A stretch of DNA of 64,000 nt, from assembly GCA_014138725.1 (NCBI GenBank), contig JACJID010000001.1:1674001-1738000 (forward strand), in the 5' to 3' direction. Position 1 is the first letter of the stretch. Each line of letters begins with the position of its first letter. The notes under the pieces were generated by a model, which ran no database searches, was not told the DNA's origin, and saw only the letters and a list, made by a program, of their open reading frames with translations. The position numbers and the translations under genes are program-made. Shown here piece after piece: positions 8,925-18,101 of the stretch. Origin of the DNA: Kutzneria viridogrisea. GTDB taxonomy: Bacteria > Actinomycetota > Actinomycetes > Mycobacteriales > Pseudonocardiaceae.

Positions 8925-9421
8925 CACGCGAGAACACGCTGCAGCCCGTGACCGAGGAACACGCTGTCCGCGGTCGGTCGCTGATCACCGAGGAATTGTT
9001 CTCCCGGCTGGTGGCCCGGATCGTCCGGGACGAGGGCATCGAGCCGGTTCTCGCGACGAGGATCTTGGACCAGGCACTGGCCTTCTTGGCCGCAGCGGCC
9101 CGGCACGCTGGCGAACCATTGTCGCCGACGGCACTGGTCGACATCGGCTGGCACGTTCTGATCCTGCACACGAAGGAGTACGCCGAGTTGTGCCAGCGAG
9201 TCGCCGGTCGATTCATCCACCATGTCCCTGACGACGGGCCCGGTGAGCGTGGGCTGATCCGCGACCGTACGCTGACCGCCATCTCCGCTGCCGGATACGC
9301 GGTCGACTCCGAGCTGTGGACGTTGTCCGCCACCGACTGCGGCAACTGCCACGAAGACGGGAACTGCTCGGCCAGCGGCCCGACCGGGGATGAAAACCAG
9401 GGAACCCACAAGAAGAAGTAG
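8915..9421 (+). CDS. glycine-rich-domain-containing-protein-like, with Cys-rich C-terminal tail
   Basis: This 168-residue protein has the conserved pattern DIGWHVLILHTKEYAELC followed by RFIHHVP, a signature of the glycine-rich-domain-protein-like family (WH-x-x-I-x-x-T-x-x-Y...HH). The tail departs from the globular part with three Cys (DCGNCHEDGNC, near residues 142-151) and ends GTHKKK. That layout, a folded leader-like domain with a short Cys/Gly tail, resembles some peptide-precursor designs, but no cleavage site is evident. AAGGAGAG precedes the ATG, and the start lies within the upstream gene. Downstream the kinase begins 17 bases after the stop. Confidence 0.7.
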   Translation: MFVTRENTLQPVTEEHAVRGRSLITEELFSRLVARIVRDEGIEPVLATRILDQALAFLAAAARHAGEPLSPTALVDIGWHVLILHTKEYAELCQRVAGRFIHHVPDDGPGERGLIRDRTLTAISAAGYAVDSELWTLSATDCGNCHEDGNCSASGPTGDENQGTHKKK

Positions 9422-9438
9422 CAGGAGGAACACCTCGC

Positions 9439-10302
9439 GTGGCCTGGAGTGAACTGCCTCAACCAGTTCGAGCCGCCGTGGAGCGGGAGTTCGGCATGGT
9501 CGAGGACACGGCAGAGGTCGCCGGCGGGCAGAGCAGCGACCTGACCACCGTCCTGCGATTCGATTGTGGCCAGCGGGTGTTCCTCAAGGGTGTTCACGGC
9601 CGCAGCAGGCGGATGCGTTGGCTGCGCAACGAGATCACCGCGAGCACACTGGCGCCAGGCATCGCGCCACGGGTGCTGTTCCACGCCGATATCGACGGCT
9701 GGCTGGTGGTCGCGTTCGAGCACATCGCAGGACGCGCCGCCAGTCTGGCTCCCGGCTCCGCCGACCTTCCGCTGGTCGCTGAAACCGTGCAGCGCATCGG
9801 TTCGATTGCCGCTCCAAACCTGCGCTCGCTGTCCGAGCGTTGGAACCAGGCGGACTGGTGGTCCAAGACAGCGGCGGAAGAGCCTGAACTGGTTCGCGAC
9901 TGGGACACGGTGGAGATGGACCGCTGGTCCGCCATGGTGCCCGACCTAGTCGATGGTGAGCGTCTCCTGCACACCGACCTGCACGGCGAGCAATTCCTGA
10001 TCGACTCCGGAACCGTGCACGTGGTCGACTGGGGCTTCCCTGGCCGCGGAGCCCTCTGGGTCGACACCGCGTTCCTGTTGCTCCGCCTTATCGACGCAGG
10101 CCACCATCCCACTGAGGCGGAAGCCTGGGCATGGGAGCAGTCGACCTCTGCCGGACTGATCGAACACACCTTGACTGCGTTCGCCGCCTACTTGGCCGGA
10201 ATGTGGAGCTACTGGGCCGCCACCAGCGCGGCACCGGGCACCCTGTATCGCGCGCAACTCGCTCGTGACTACGTGAGCTGGAGGCTGCGCGAGAACGGAT
10301 GA
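9439..10302 (+). CDS. phosphotransferase, APH family
   Basis: This 287-residue kinase has the aminoglycoside-phosphotransferase fold. Catalytic loop LLHTDLHGEQFL (near residue 175) and metal motif VVDWGFPGRGA are both intact, so an active enzyme is expected. The N-lobe Lys is in RVFLKGVHG. GTG at 9439 has GGAGGAA 8 bases upstream. It is the last gene of the operon beginning at 7812. It is only distantly similar to the APH at 5436, so the two are not a recent duplication. The substrate may be the product handled by the upstream genes, which is untested. Confidence 0.85.
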   Translation: MAWSELPQPVRAAVEREFGMVEDTAEVAGGQSSDLTTVLRFDCGQRVFLKGVHGRSRRMRWLRNEITASTLAPGIAPRVLFHADIDGWLVVAFEHIAGRAASLAPGSADLPLVAETVQRIGSIAAPNLRSLSERWNQADWWSKTAAEEPELVRDWDTVEMDRWSAMVPDLVDGERLLHTDLHGEQFLIDSGTVHVVDWGFPGRGALWVDTAFLLLRLIDAGHHPTEAEAWAWEQSTSAGLIEHTLTAFAAYLAGMWSYWAATSAAPGTLYRAQLARDYVSWRLRENG

Positions 10303-10676
10303 ATAGTGCCGGCGCGCCGGATTGGTAAGGCGATGGTCGGAGTTCGGCATTTCAACGCTTATTTCGACGTCTCAGTGACAATTCGGTGCATCTCGAGGTG
10401 GGGAAGAAGTGGTGGGTGACGGCGAGAATTGTGTTGCTGTCGGCGAAAGTCGATGGAGCTCCGAGTGGGTGGTTGGGGTGCAAATTCGAAAAATGGCAAT
10501 ACGGTCGCCTGTCGGTGGGGCTTGTCCGTCAAGGTTTGGATTAATTGTGCACTTCGTGGGCATCGCAACGACGTAAATTTTACCTGGAAGTGTGGTCAGG
10601 TCTCATGTAACGCTCCGTGCCGGTCACGCGACTGTCTCCGTGGTGATCGAGTTTCTGTGTCCGGGGGTGGGTACGC
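10303..10676. other. 374-base intergenic stretch before the TerB operon
   Basis: No gene is supported here. Part of it (about 10350-10590) is clearly less GC-rich than the surroundings, with runs such as AAATTCGAAAAATGG and TAAATTTTACC. It must hold the promoter of the 10677-17063 operon, but I see no convincing -35/-10 pair or operator. Antisense open frames in it have no family resemblance. Confidence 0.5.
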
Positions 10677-13034
10677 TTGGGTTTGAAGGATTGGCTACGT
10701 CGCACGTTCGGGAACCAGCCTCACAAGGTGGACAACACCCCGGTGAGCGGTCCCTCGCAAGCGTGGGCAACGGCCCCTCCAGTGCAACCGATGCCGTTCC
10801 CCGCGTCGACGCCTGGCTCACCGACGTCCGTGGTTCGCCCAACGCCCGCTCCACCTCCGCAGTCACCAGTCATGCCCGCGCCGTCATCGCGGCCCGGTCA
10901 GATGCTCCGGGTGCCGCCCCCGCACGTCTCCACAACTCCCGCGCCACCGGCACGTGCTGCGGCCCCCTTGCCCGGACCGGTCCGCTGGGTACCAGCAGGG
11001 GCCGAGGTACAGGTCGGGCCGTATCGGATTCCGGGCGGCATGCTCTACGTGGGCGCGTTGCGCAGGCCGCAGCACGACAGGGACGTCGCTGTTATCGACC
11101 CCAGCCTGCCCGTGCGCCAGTTCCAGCCGGACTTCCGGGGCGCCGGTATGGACTACTGGCCCGCATACCACGCGATCCCACCAGAGTGCCGCGCCGCCTA
11201 CCTGTCCTGGCTGGCAGGTGGGCGCAGCGCTCCCCAAGCCTACATCGGCTACGTATTCCTCTTCTTCTACGGACTTGAACACCGTGTGCTGGTCGACCTC
11301 CGGACCGATCCCAAGGTCGCCGCAGAACTGCCAGTGATCCGGGCCGAGGTGCAACGCCTGCTCGACCTATATGGGCACGACCACTCCTTCCACGGCTACG
11401 CGACCAAGTTCCTCGACGTCGTGGACATGCTGGTCACACTGCGCGAACCGATCTCTGCGGGACCACCGCCCAACATCAAAGAACGCACGTACCCGCCGCC
11501 TGTCCTGCTGCGCATAGGTATAGGTGAGTTCGCTGCGCAGGGCACAGCGGTGCCCGTCGACTGGGCCTACGCCTGGGCGATGCTGCACCCCGAACTGAAC
11601 CTGAGAACCCCGGCCACCCGATGCCCGCAGGAGTTCCGAGCCCTGTTCACACACCAGTACACCGAGAAGTTCGGTGCGGGCATGACGGTCCGGCCGGTCA
11701 AACGCAAACTGGACTTCTTCTACTACGCGGCGAGTGGGGAACTACGTGGTCAGCAGTGGGAACTCGGCGTGCCCGACGTGCTGACGACGGCGATCCCGAC
11801 AAGGCGGCTAGGGGAGTTGCTTGACAGCTGTGCCGACGGCCTGGACGCCTACAGCCGCCTGATCGGCAGGAACCCGTCGGCAGCCGGTACCGTGGCCGGG
11901 CTCGCGGTGCTACCAGACTGCCTCCTCGACGGCGATCTTCCGGCGCTTCGGCCACTGCGGGAGTACCTGGCAGCCCGGCTACCCGAGGGCCCCGATCCGG
12001 TCGTCGTGGACGGCGCCGAGCTCACCGAGTACTGGCCTGCCAAGGTTCCCGGCAAATGGGGCAAGGCCGACGCGGTTGGATTGGCCCAGTTGTTGGCGCG
12101 AACCGGTGTCGGTGTTGAACCCGACGTGCGCATGGGCGGGCCGGTGACTAGCCAGGGGCCGATGGTGGTGTTTCGACTCGGACCTGACCGGCCGACCCAG
12201 CCCAGCCGCGACTACATTGCGGCGACCGTCCTGCTACACCTGGCTGCTGTGGTCAGCGCCGCCGACGACGAGATCGCCGAGCAGGAGCGGCAACTGTTGG
12301 TCACCCACCTGGAATCCGCCCTGCACCTGGGCGTTGGCGAGCGGGAGAGGCTTGTTGCGCACCTGAGTTGGCTGCTCGCCGCTGGGGTCAAATTGACCGG
12401 GCAGAAGAAGAGGCTCGCTGGGTTGACCCCGGCCCAGCGCAGTGAGATCGCGGACTTCGTGACCACGGTGGCCGCTGCGGATGGCACGATCGCACCCGCT
12501 GAGGTCACTGCCGTGCGCAAGATCTACACCTTGCTCGAACTCGATCCCGACACGGTCTACGGGCGGCTGCACGCGCTCGTCGCCAGTCCACTCCCGGCCA
12601 CCGAGCCGGTGACGATCCGGCGGGCATCTGGGCAGGCGCCGGTGCATCTGGTGCCTCCCGAGCCCAGGCGGGTGCAACTCGACTCCGCACTGATCCAGGC
12701 GAAGATTGCCGAGAGCGCAGCGGTGTCCGCCCTGCTCAGCGAGATCTTCGTCGAGGACGAGCCTGCCCGGCCCGCGCCCGCTGCTCTCGACGTGACGCTG
12801 GTCGCCGGTCTCGACGCGGCACACTCCACGCTGCTGCACCGACTCACTCAGCAGGCGACGTGGACCCGCGGCGAGATCGACGATCTGTGCGCGGGACTCG
12901 GGCTGCTCCCCGATGGCGCGCTCGACGTGCTCAACGAGGCGGCCATGGATGCCAGCGGAGAGCCGCTGGCCGAGGACGACGCTTCGGGGCAGATCCTCAT
13001 CAACAGCTACGCGACGGGAGAACTGCTGCCGTGA
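10677..13034 (+). CDS. TerB-N / TerB / TerB-C domain protein
   Basis: The 785-residue protein has four zones. Residues 1-12 are basic; 20-100 are a Pro/Ser-rich linker. About 105-290 is TerB-N (GMLYVGALRR, PDFRGAGMDYWPAYH, YIGYVFLFFYGLEHRVL). About 510-630 is a TerB-like helical domain with acidic metal-type motifs (SAADDEIAEQE, AAADGTIAPAE). About 650-785 is TerB-C. Proteins of this layout were described as scaffolds or metal sensors of Ter-linked DNA-processing modules. The TTG start at 10677 follows GGGGGTGGG by 8 bases. The stop overlaps the GTG of the ATPase by four bases. Its role here is inferred to be core subunit of the operon; tellurite resistance itself is not implied. Confidence 0.85.
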   Translation: MGLKDWLRRTFGNQPHKVDNTPVSGPSQAWATAPPVQPMPFPASTPGSPTSVVRPTPAPPPQSPVMPAPSSRPGQMLRVPPPHVSTTPAPPARAAAPLPGPVRWVPAGAEVQVGPYRIPGGMLYVGALRRPQHDRDVAVIDPSLPVRQFQPDFRGAGMDYWPAYHAIPPECRAAYLSWLAGGRSAPQAYIGYVFLFFYGLEHRVLVDLRTDPKVAAELPVIRAEVQRLLDLYGHDHSFHGYATKFLDVVDMLVTLREPISAGPPPNIKERTYPPPVLLRIGIGEFAAQGTAVPVDWAYAWAMLHPELNLRTPATRCPQEFRALFTHQYTEKFGAGMTVRPVKRKLDFFYYAASGELRGQQWELGVPDVLTTAIPTRRLGELLDSCADGLDAYSRLIGRNPSAAGTVAGLAVLPDCLLDGDLPALRPLREYLAARLPEGPDPVVVDGAELTEYWPAKVPGKWGKADAVGLAQLLARTGVGVEPDVRMGGPVTSQGPMVVFRLGPDRPTQPSRDYIAATVLLHLAAVVSAADDEIAEQERQLLVTHLESALHLGVGERERLVAHLSWLLAAGVKLTGQKKRLAGLTPAQRSEIADFVTTVAAADGTIAPAEVTAVRKIYTLLELDPDTVYGRLHALVASPLPATEPVTIRRASGQAPVHLVPPEPRRVQLDSALIQAKIAESAAVSALLSEIFVEDEPARPAPAALDVTLVAGLDAAHSTLLHRLTQQATWTRGEIDDLCAGLGLLPDGALDVLNEAAMDASGEPLAEDDASGQILINSYATGELLP

Positions 13035-14329
13035 CCGCCCCACGCATCCGCCCCCGAGACCGAGACGCCATCGTGCAGTCCCTGCGCGCCGGGGTCGTCC
13101 CCAGAATCGGTCAGCAGCACATCCAGGTCGGCCGCGCCAACGAGGTCGGCGCACTGATCCAGGACCTCGACCGGCTCGCCGACGGCGGTGCCACGAGCCG
13201 CTTCGTCATCGGTGAGTACGGGTCGGGCAAGACCTTCTTCCTGCAGCTGATCCGTTCGATCGCTCTGGAGAAGCGCTTGGTCACCGTGCACGCCGACCTG
13301 GCACCGGATCGGAGGCTGCACGCCACAGGCGGCCAGGCGCGCAGCCTGTACGCCGAGTTGATGCGCAACACTGCAACCCGCGCCAAGCCTGAGGGCGGCG
13401 CTCTGGGTGCTGTGGTCGAGCGTTTCGTCACCCAGGCGCTCACCACGGCCCGGGAACGGGCTGTCAGCCCGGAGACCATCATCCGCGAGCATCTGGCTGA
13501 GCTTTCGGAACTGGTGGGCGGCTACGACTTCGCCGAGGTCATCGCGGCGTACTGGCGTGGGCACGACACCGGCAACGAGCAGCTCAAGGTGGACGCTGTG
13601 CGCTGGCTGCGCGGCGAGTTCGCGACCAGGACCGACGCCCGCGCCGCGCTCGGTGTTCGCACGATCATCGATGATGCTGGGTTCTACGACCACCTCAAGC
13701 TGCTGTCCCGTTTCGTGCTGCTCGCTGGCTACTCCGGTCTTCTGGTGTGCCTGGACGAAATGGTCAACCTGTACAAGCTCACCTCCTCACAGGCGCGCTC
13801 GGCCAACTACGAGCAGATTCTGCGCATCGTCAACGACAGCCTGCAGGGCAGCGCCGCACACCTCGGCTTCCTGTTCGGCGGCACACCCGAGTTCCTGATG
13901 GACACTCGCCGCGGTCTCTACTCCTACGAGGCACTGCAGTCCAGGCTCGCCGAGAACACCTTCGCCGCAGGCGGCCTGGTGGACTTCTCCGGCCCGGTGC
14001 TGCGTTTGACCAACCTCACGCAAGAGGACTTCTACGTCCTGCTCACCAAGCTGCGCCACGTGTTCGCTACCGGAGAGCAGTCCGCCTACCTGCTGCCCGA
14101 CGAGGCGTTGACCGCCTTCATGACGCACTGCTCTGAACGGATCGGGGACACCTACTTCCGCACGCCCCGCAATACGATCAAGGAGTTCCTGAACCTGCTG
14201 TCCGTGCTGGAGCACAATCCTCTAGCGGACTGGCGCTCGCTACTCGGCACCGTGCAGATCGCAGAGGACACCGACCTGGAGGCCGAAGCCCTCGGCGCTG
14301 ACGATGAGCTCGCCGACTTCCGACTCTGA
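13031..14329 (+). CDS. BrxD-like ATPase (DUF2791)
   Basis: The 432-residue P-loop ATPase starts at GTG 13031, overlapping the TerB gene as GTGA. Walker A is GEYGSGKT (61-68) and Walker B is LLVCLDEM (D242-E243). The spacing, the segment HIQVGRANEV before the P-loop and the late RTPRNTIKEFLNLL helix match the DUF2791 family, which includes BrxD of type 2 BREX systems and relatives outside BREX. It probably couples ATP hydrolysis to DNA loading or remodelling with the downstream helicase. Neither PglX-like methylase nor PglZ is present, so this is not a BREX locus. Its last 26 bases overlap the helicase start. Confidence 0.85.
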   Translation: MTAPRIRPRDRDAIVQSLRAGVVPRIGQQHIQVGRANEVGALIQDLDRLADGGATSRFVIGEYGSGKTFFLQLIRSIALEKRLVTVHADLAPDRRLHATGGQARSLYAELMRNTATRAKPEGGALGAVVERFVTQALTTARERAVSPETIIREHLAELSELVGGYDFAEVIAAYWRGHDTGNEQLKVDAVRWLRGEFATRTDARAALGVRTIIDDAGFYDHLKLLSRFVLLAGYSGLLVCLDEMVNLYKLTSSQARSANYEQILRIVNDSLQGSAAHLGFLFGGTPEFLMDTRRGLYSYEALQSRLAENTFAAGGLVDFSGPVLRLTNLTQEDFYVLLTKLRHVFATGEQSAYLLPDEALTAFMTHCSERIGDTYFRTPRNTIKEFLNLLSVLEHNPLADWRSLLGTVQIAEDTDLEAEALGADDELADFRL

Positions 14330-17063
14330 GCCAGCCGCGACGGCCTTCAACCTTCTCGACCCCAAGGTTCAGCGGTGGGTCTGGCGACAGCGGTGGCCGA
14401 CGCTGAGGGACGCCCAGGTACGGGCGATCCCCTTGGTGGTCCCTGCTGACCGGGACGTGGTGATCGCGGCAGCGACCGCGTCGGGCAAGACTGAGGCGGC
14501 GTTTCTGCCGATCTGTTCGGTGCTGGTGTCCTCCGACGCTCCGGCCAGCGGCGTGCGGGCACTGTACATCTCCCCTCTCAAAGCACTGATCAATGACCAG
14601 TTCCGGCGGCTGGATGAGCTGTGCGAGGACCTGGACATCCCGGTGCACAGGTGGCACGGGGATGTCGCGGCCTCGGCCAAGGCACGGGTGGTCAGCAGGC
14701 CGGACGGCGTTCTGCTGACCACACCGGAGTCGCTGGAGGCGCTGTTCGTGCTGCGCGGTCCCGAGGTCGCCAGGATCCTCGGTGGGCTGGGCTGGATCGT
14801 CATTGACGAGATGCATTCGTTCATGGGCACTGAACGCGGCGCACAACTGCGGTCGCTCATGCACCGGGTGGAACTCGCCCTAGGCAGGCGCGTGCCGCGT
14901 ATCGGCCTGTCCGCGACGCTGGGTGACATGGACGCTGCGGCGGAATTCCTGCGTCCGGGAGCGGGGGCTGAGGTCGCGGTGATCGTGTCCGGGGATGACC
15001 CCGGTGAGGCCAAACTTCAGTTGCGTGGCTACCTGGACGGGACCGATGCGGAGGAGGAGACCGACAGCAGCAGTCACGCCATCGCCGAGCACCTCTATAC
15101 GGTGCTGCGTGGCAAGGACAACCTCGTCTTCGTCAACCGGCGCAGCGATGTCGAGCGCTACTCTGACACACTGCGCACGCTGTCGGAGCAACGCCAGGTA
15201 CCGGTCGAGTTCTGGCCGCACCACGGCAACCTCGCCAAGGACGTCCGCGAGTTCGTCGAGCAACGTCTCAAAGAGGGGGCACCGACCACTGCGGTGTGCA
15301 CCTCCACCCTGGAGATGGGGATCGACATCGGGTCGGTGCACTCGGTCGCGCAACTGAGCTCGCCACCGACCGTAGCTGCCCTGCGCCAACGACTCGGCCG
15401 ATCAGGCCGCCGTGGCGAGCCCTCGATCATGCGCGTCTACGTCTCCGAGCCGGTCGTCGAACCGAGCACCCCGCCGACCGATCAGCTACGTGCCGAACTC
15501 GTCCAGACCATCGCGATGATCGACCTGCTCGGCGACCGCTGGTACGAGCCACCGAACACTGGTCTTCTACACCTGTCCACGCTGGTCCAACAGGTGCTGT
15601 CAATCATTGCGCAGGACCAGGGCGCGACCCCGACGCGCCTGTGGCGTGACCTGTGTGGCACCGGACCGTTCCAGCACGTCGACAAGGACCTGTTCGGCAC
15701 GCTGCTGCGTGATCTGGGTGGGAACGACCTGATCCGACAGGAGTCGGACGGACTGTTGCTGCTGGGTGGGCTCGGCGAGCGGATCGTGGACCACTACTCG
15801 TTCTACGCCGCGTTCGCGACTGCTGAGGAGTACCGGCTCGTTGCGGGCAGCCGCACCCTGGGCACCCTGCCTATCCTGCGGCCCGTGCTGCCCGACTCCT
15901 TGCTGATCTTCGCTGGCCGCCGCTGGCGGGTGCTGTCGGTGGACGCCAGGACGAAGCTGATCGAACTCACCGAGTCCCGAGGTGGACGGGCACCGCTGTT
16001 CGCAGGACTGGCCGCGGAGATCAGTGACGAGGTCCGGCAACGCATGGTCGAGCTCTATACCTCGCCTGTGGTGCCCCACTACCTGGACACCGCCGCCCAG
16101 CAGTTGCTGGCCGAGGGGCGTGAGACTTTTCGCCGCCTCCGGCTTGCCGACACGCCAGCGTTGTCCTGGGGTAACGATACCGTGCTGTTCCCGTGGATCG
16201 GGGATCGCGCACTGGACACCCTCGGCGTGCTGCTTACCCAAGCTGGCCTTACCACCTGGCGCGACGGCCTTGCTTTGACGATCTCCAACTGCGGCCCTGC
16301 GCGGCTGCGCGCGGTCATTTCCACCCTACTCGCCGACAGGGAGATCAACGCGTCTGATCTAGCTGCCACCGTTCCCGACACGATCATCGAGAAGTACGAC
16401 GGCTACCTCGGCGACCGGCTGCGTACCCTTGCCTACGCCAGCGGACATCTCGACCTGCCTGGCGCATTGGCTGCCCTACGGCGCATCGTCGACCAGCTAC
16501 CCGAGCACGACACCAACCCGATCGACGGGACCCCGCTGCCTGAGCCCGGTTACGCGGTCCTCGACCTGGAGACCACTGGTCTCTCGCCCACCCACGACCG
16601 CATAGTCGAGATCGCCGTCGTGCTGATGGATCGACACGGCGCGGTAACGGGGGAGTGGAACAGTCTGATCAACCCCGAACGATCACCGGGCGCTAGTCAT
16701 GTCCACGGCCTGACCCGCACGCAACTGCGTGACGCACCGACACTGCGCCGGGTAATCACTGAGTTCACCAAGCTGCTCAACGGCAGGATCCTGGTTGGAC
16801 ACAACGTGGCGTTCGACTTGTCTTTCCTGGCGGCTGAGTTTGCCCGCCTCGAACGGCCACTGCCACTGCTGACCACCGTGTGCACCATGCGGCTGGACCA
16901 ACGCCTGAACGCACGCGGCCGCCGCTCGCTTGCCGACTGCTGCACCGCGGCGGACATACCGCTCAACCAGCGCCAACACAGTGCGCTCGGTGACGCTCGC
17001 TTGACCGCCAACTTGTTCCGGCACTTCTTCGACCACAGCTCTGGGTTCGACAGCATTCCGTGA
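14304..17063 (+). CDS. Lhr-like superfamily 2 helicase fused to a DEDDh 3'-5' exonuclease
   Basis: This 919-residue fusion is the third gene of the TerB operon. The helicase part shows Walker A ATASGKT (57-63), DEMH (168-171), SAT (203-205) and motif VI QRLGRSGRRG (362-371), the pattern of Lhr/BrxHI-type enzymes. A middle domain (420-740) is presumably nucleic-acid binding. The C-terminal 170 residues are a DnaQ-like exonuclease: LDLETTG (D754, E756), VGHNVAFD (D838) and H892/D897 complete DEDDh. ATG 14304 lies inside the ATPase gene, so expression is coupled. All catalytic residues are present. It probably unwinds and trims DNA; whether the target is phage DNA is inference. Confidence 0.9.
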   Translation: MSSPTSDSEPAATAFNLLDPKVQRWVWRQRWPTLRDAQVRAIPLVVPADRDVVIAAATASGKTEAAFLPICSVLVSSDAPASGVRALYISPLKALINDQFRRLDELCEDLDIPVHRWHGDVAASAKARVVSRPDGVLLTTPESLEALFVLRGPEVARILGGLGWIVIDEMHSFMGTERGAQLRSLMHRVELALGRRVPRIGLSATLGDMDAAAEFLRPGAGAEVAVIVSGDDPGEAKLQLRGYLDGTDAEEETDSSSHAIAEHLYTVLRGKDNLVFVNRRSDVERYSDTLRTLSEQRQVPVEFWPHHGNLAKDVREFVEQRLKEGAPTTAVCTSTLEMGIDIGSVHSVAQLSSPPTVAALRQRLGRSGRRGEPSIMRVYVSEPVVEPSTPPTDQLRAELVQTIAMIDLLGDRWYEPPNTGLLHLSTLVQQVLSIIAQDQGATPTRLWRDLCGTGPFQHVDKDLFGTLLRDLGGNDLIRQESDGLLLLGGLGERIVDHYSFYAAFATAEEYRLVAGSRTLGTLPILRPVLPDSLLIFAGRRWRVLSVDARTKLIELTESRGGRAPLFAGLAAEISDEVRQRMVELYTSPVVPHYLDTAAQQLLAEGRETFRRLRLADTPALSWGNDTVLFPWIGDRALDTLGVLLTQAGLTTWRDGLALTISNCGPARLRAVISTLLADREINASDLAATVPDTIIEKYDGYLGDRLRTLAYASGHLDLPGALAALRRIVDQLPEHDTNPIDGTPLPEPGYAVLDLETTGLSPTHDRIVEIAVVLMDRHGAVTGEWNSLINPERSPGASHVHGLTRTQLRDAPTLRRVITEFTKLLNGRILVGHNVAFDLSFLAAEFARLERPLPLLTTVCTMRLDQRLNARGRRSLADCCTAADIPLNQRQHSALGDARLTANLFRHFFDHSSGFDSIP

Positions 17064-17341
17064 GCAACCGTTGTTGCGCGGGCCGTGCTCTCGACGAGCA
17101 CCACTGGTCGGTGGTGCAGCGATCGCGCTACAGGGGAGGGGCTCGCGTTCTAGCGGTGCACTCCGGGTGGCTGTTGCCGCTGAACCAGTGGACGGCCTGC
17201 GGCCGACTGTCCTCTGTGCCCACTGACGTGGGCAGGCCGTCAGCGAGCTGACCGTCAGAGCGGGTCGCTGATCAGGCCGGATGCGCCTCGCGCTCGTCGA
17301 GGGCGACCTGGTCGAACCCCGGTTGGTACCGTCGCGGTATG

Positions 17342-18086
17342 TCATCCCCACTGCCTGGGGGATACGCCCGTCCTGGCCCGGTAGATCGGGTTCTCGATGC
17401 GGTGCAGGGCGAGGATGGCCTGCACAATCGTGGTTGCTCGTGACGGGCTGTAGCGCAGTGTGGTCAGCATCTTCCAGGTCTTGAGGGTCGCGACGGCTCG
17501 TTCGCCGCAGGTGCGGAGGCGAGTGTGGGTTTTGTGCACGCTTTCTGCCGGGTGGACAGCTTCAGCCGGTACTGGTGCCGTTTGACCGGCGTACGCACCG
17601 TTTTGCCGGCGCCTTGGTAGGCCTTGTCCGTGAAGGACAACACTTTCGCGCTGGTCAACGCGGCGATGATGCCGTGGGCGCGGGCCGCGGTCAGGTCGTG
17701 TGTCGGGCCGGGCAGGGCCGCTGACGCCCAGACGAGGCGTCTGGCCGCGTCCGTGATGATCTGCACGCACACGCCGTGGCGTCGGTGTTTTCCGTAGTGG
17801 TAAGGCTTCTGGCGGTGGGCGCGGTCGATCAGGATCAGGGTGCCGTCGAGGATCGCGTAGGCCAGCAGCTGGATCCTGCTCATCGCCTGCTGGAGGTGTC
17901 GGCGGTCGCGGTGAACCGGGGTGACCGCTTCGCGGACGTAGCGCTAGGCGGTGGCCACCCCGATCTCGAACCCGGCGGTCGGCCGGGGGAAGGTGTCATC
18001 GTTGCGCTGGCGGGCCAGGATCAGCAGCGCTTGCCAGCCAGGTCGAGGCGACGCCAGCGTGATCGCCGATGTTGGCGATGGGTGCG
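17342..18086 (-). pseudogene. degenerate IS5-family transposase
   Basis: Fragments of an IS5-type (DDE_Tnp_4) transposase are spread over different frames. The N-terminal piece (…ARQRNDDTFPRPTAGFEIGVATA) ends at an in-frame TAG near 17944. It continues as RYVREAVTP and then AYAILDGTLILIDRAH, HYGKHRRHG and LSFTDKAYQGAG in one frame, and shifts near 17530 into GERAVATLKTWKML and AILALHRIENP. One stop and one frameshift are therefore visible. It differs from the intact IS5-like transposase at 4482. The 278 bases before it (17064-17341) hold nothing I recognise. Confidence 0.8.
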
Positions 18087-18101
18087 GATCAGGCTCCTTG
18101 T

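Noticed and set aside
10677-13034. Reading the TerB gene as tellurite resistance
   Set aside because: No TerC, TerD or other Ter genes are near; TerB-N/TerB-C with ATPase and helicase points to DNA processing instead.
10677-17063. A BREX or Pgl locus
   Set aside because: A BrxD-like ATPase and a BrxHI-like helicase are present but BrxC/PglY, PglX, PglZ and BrxL are absent.
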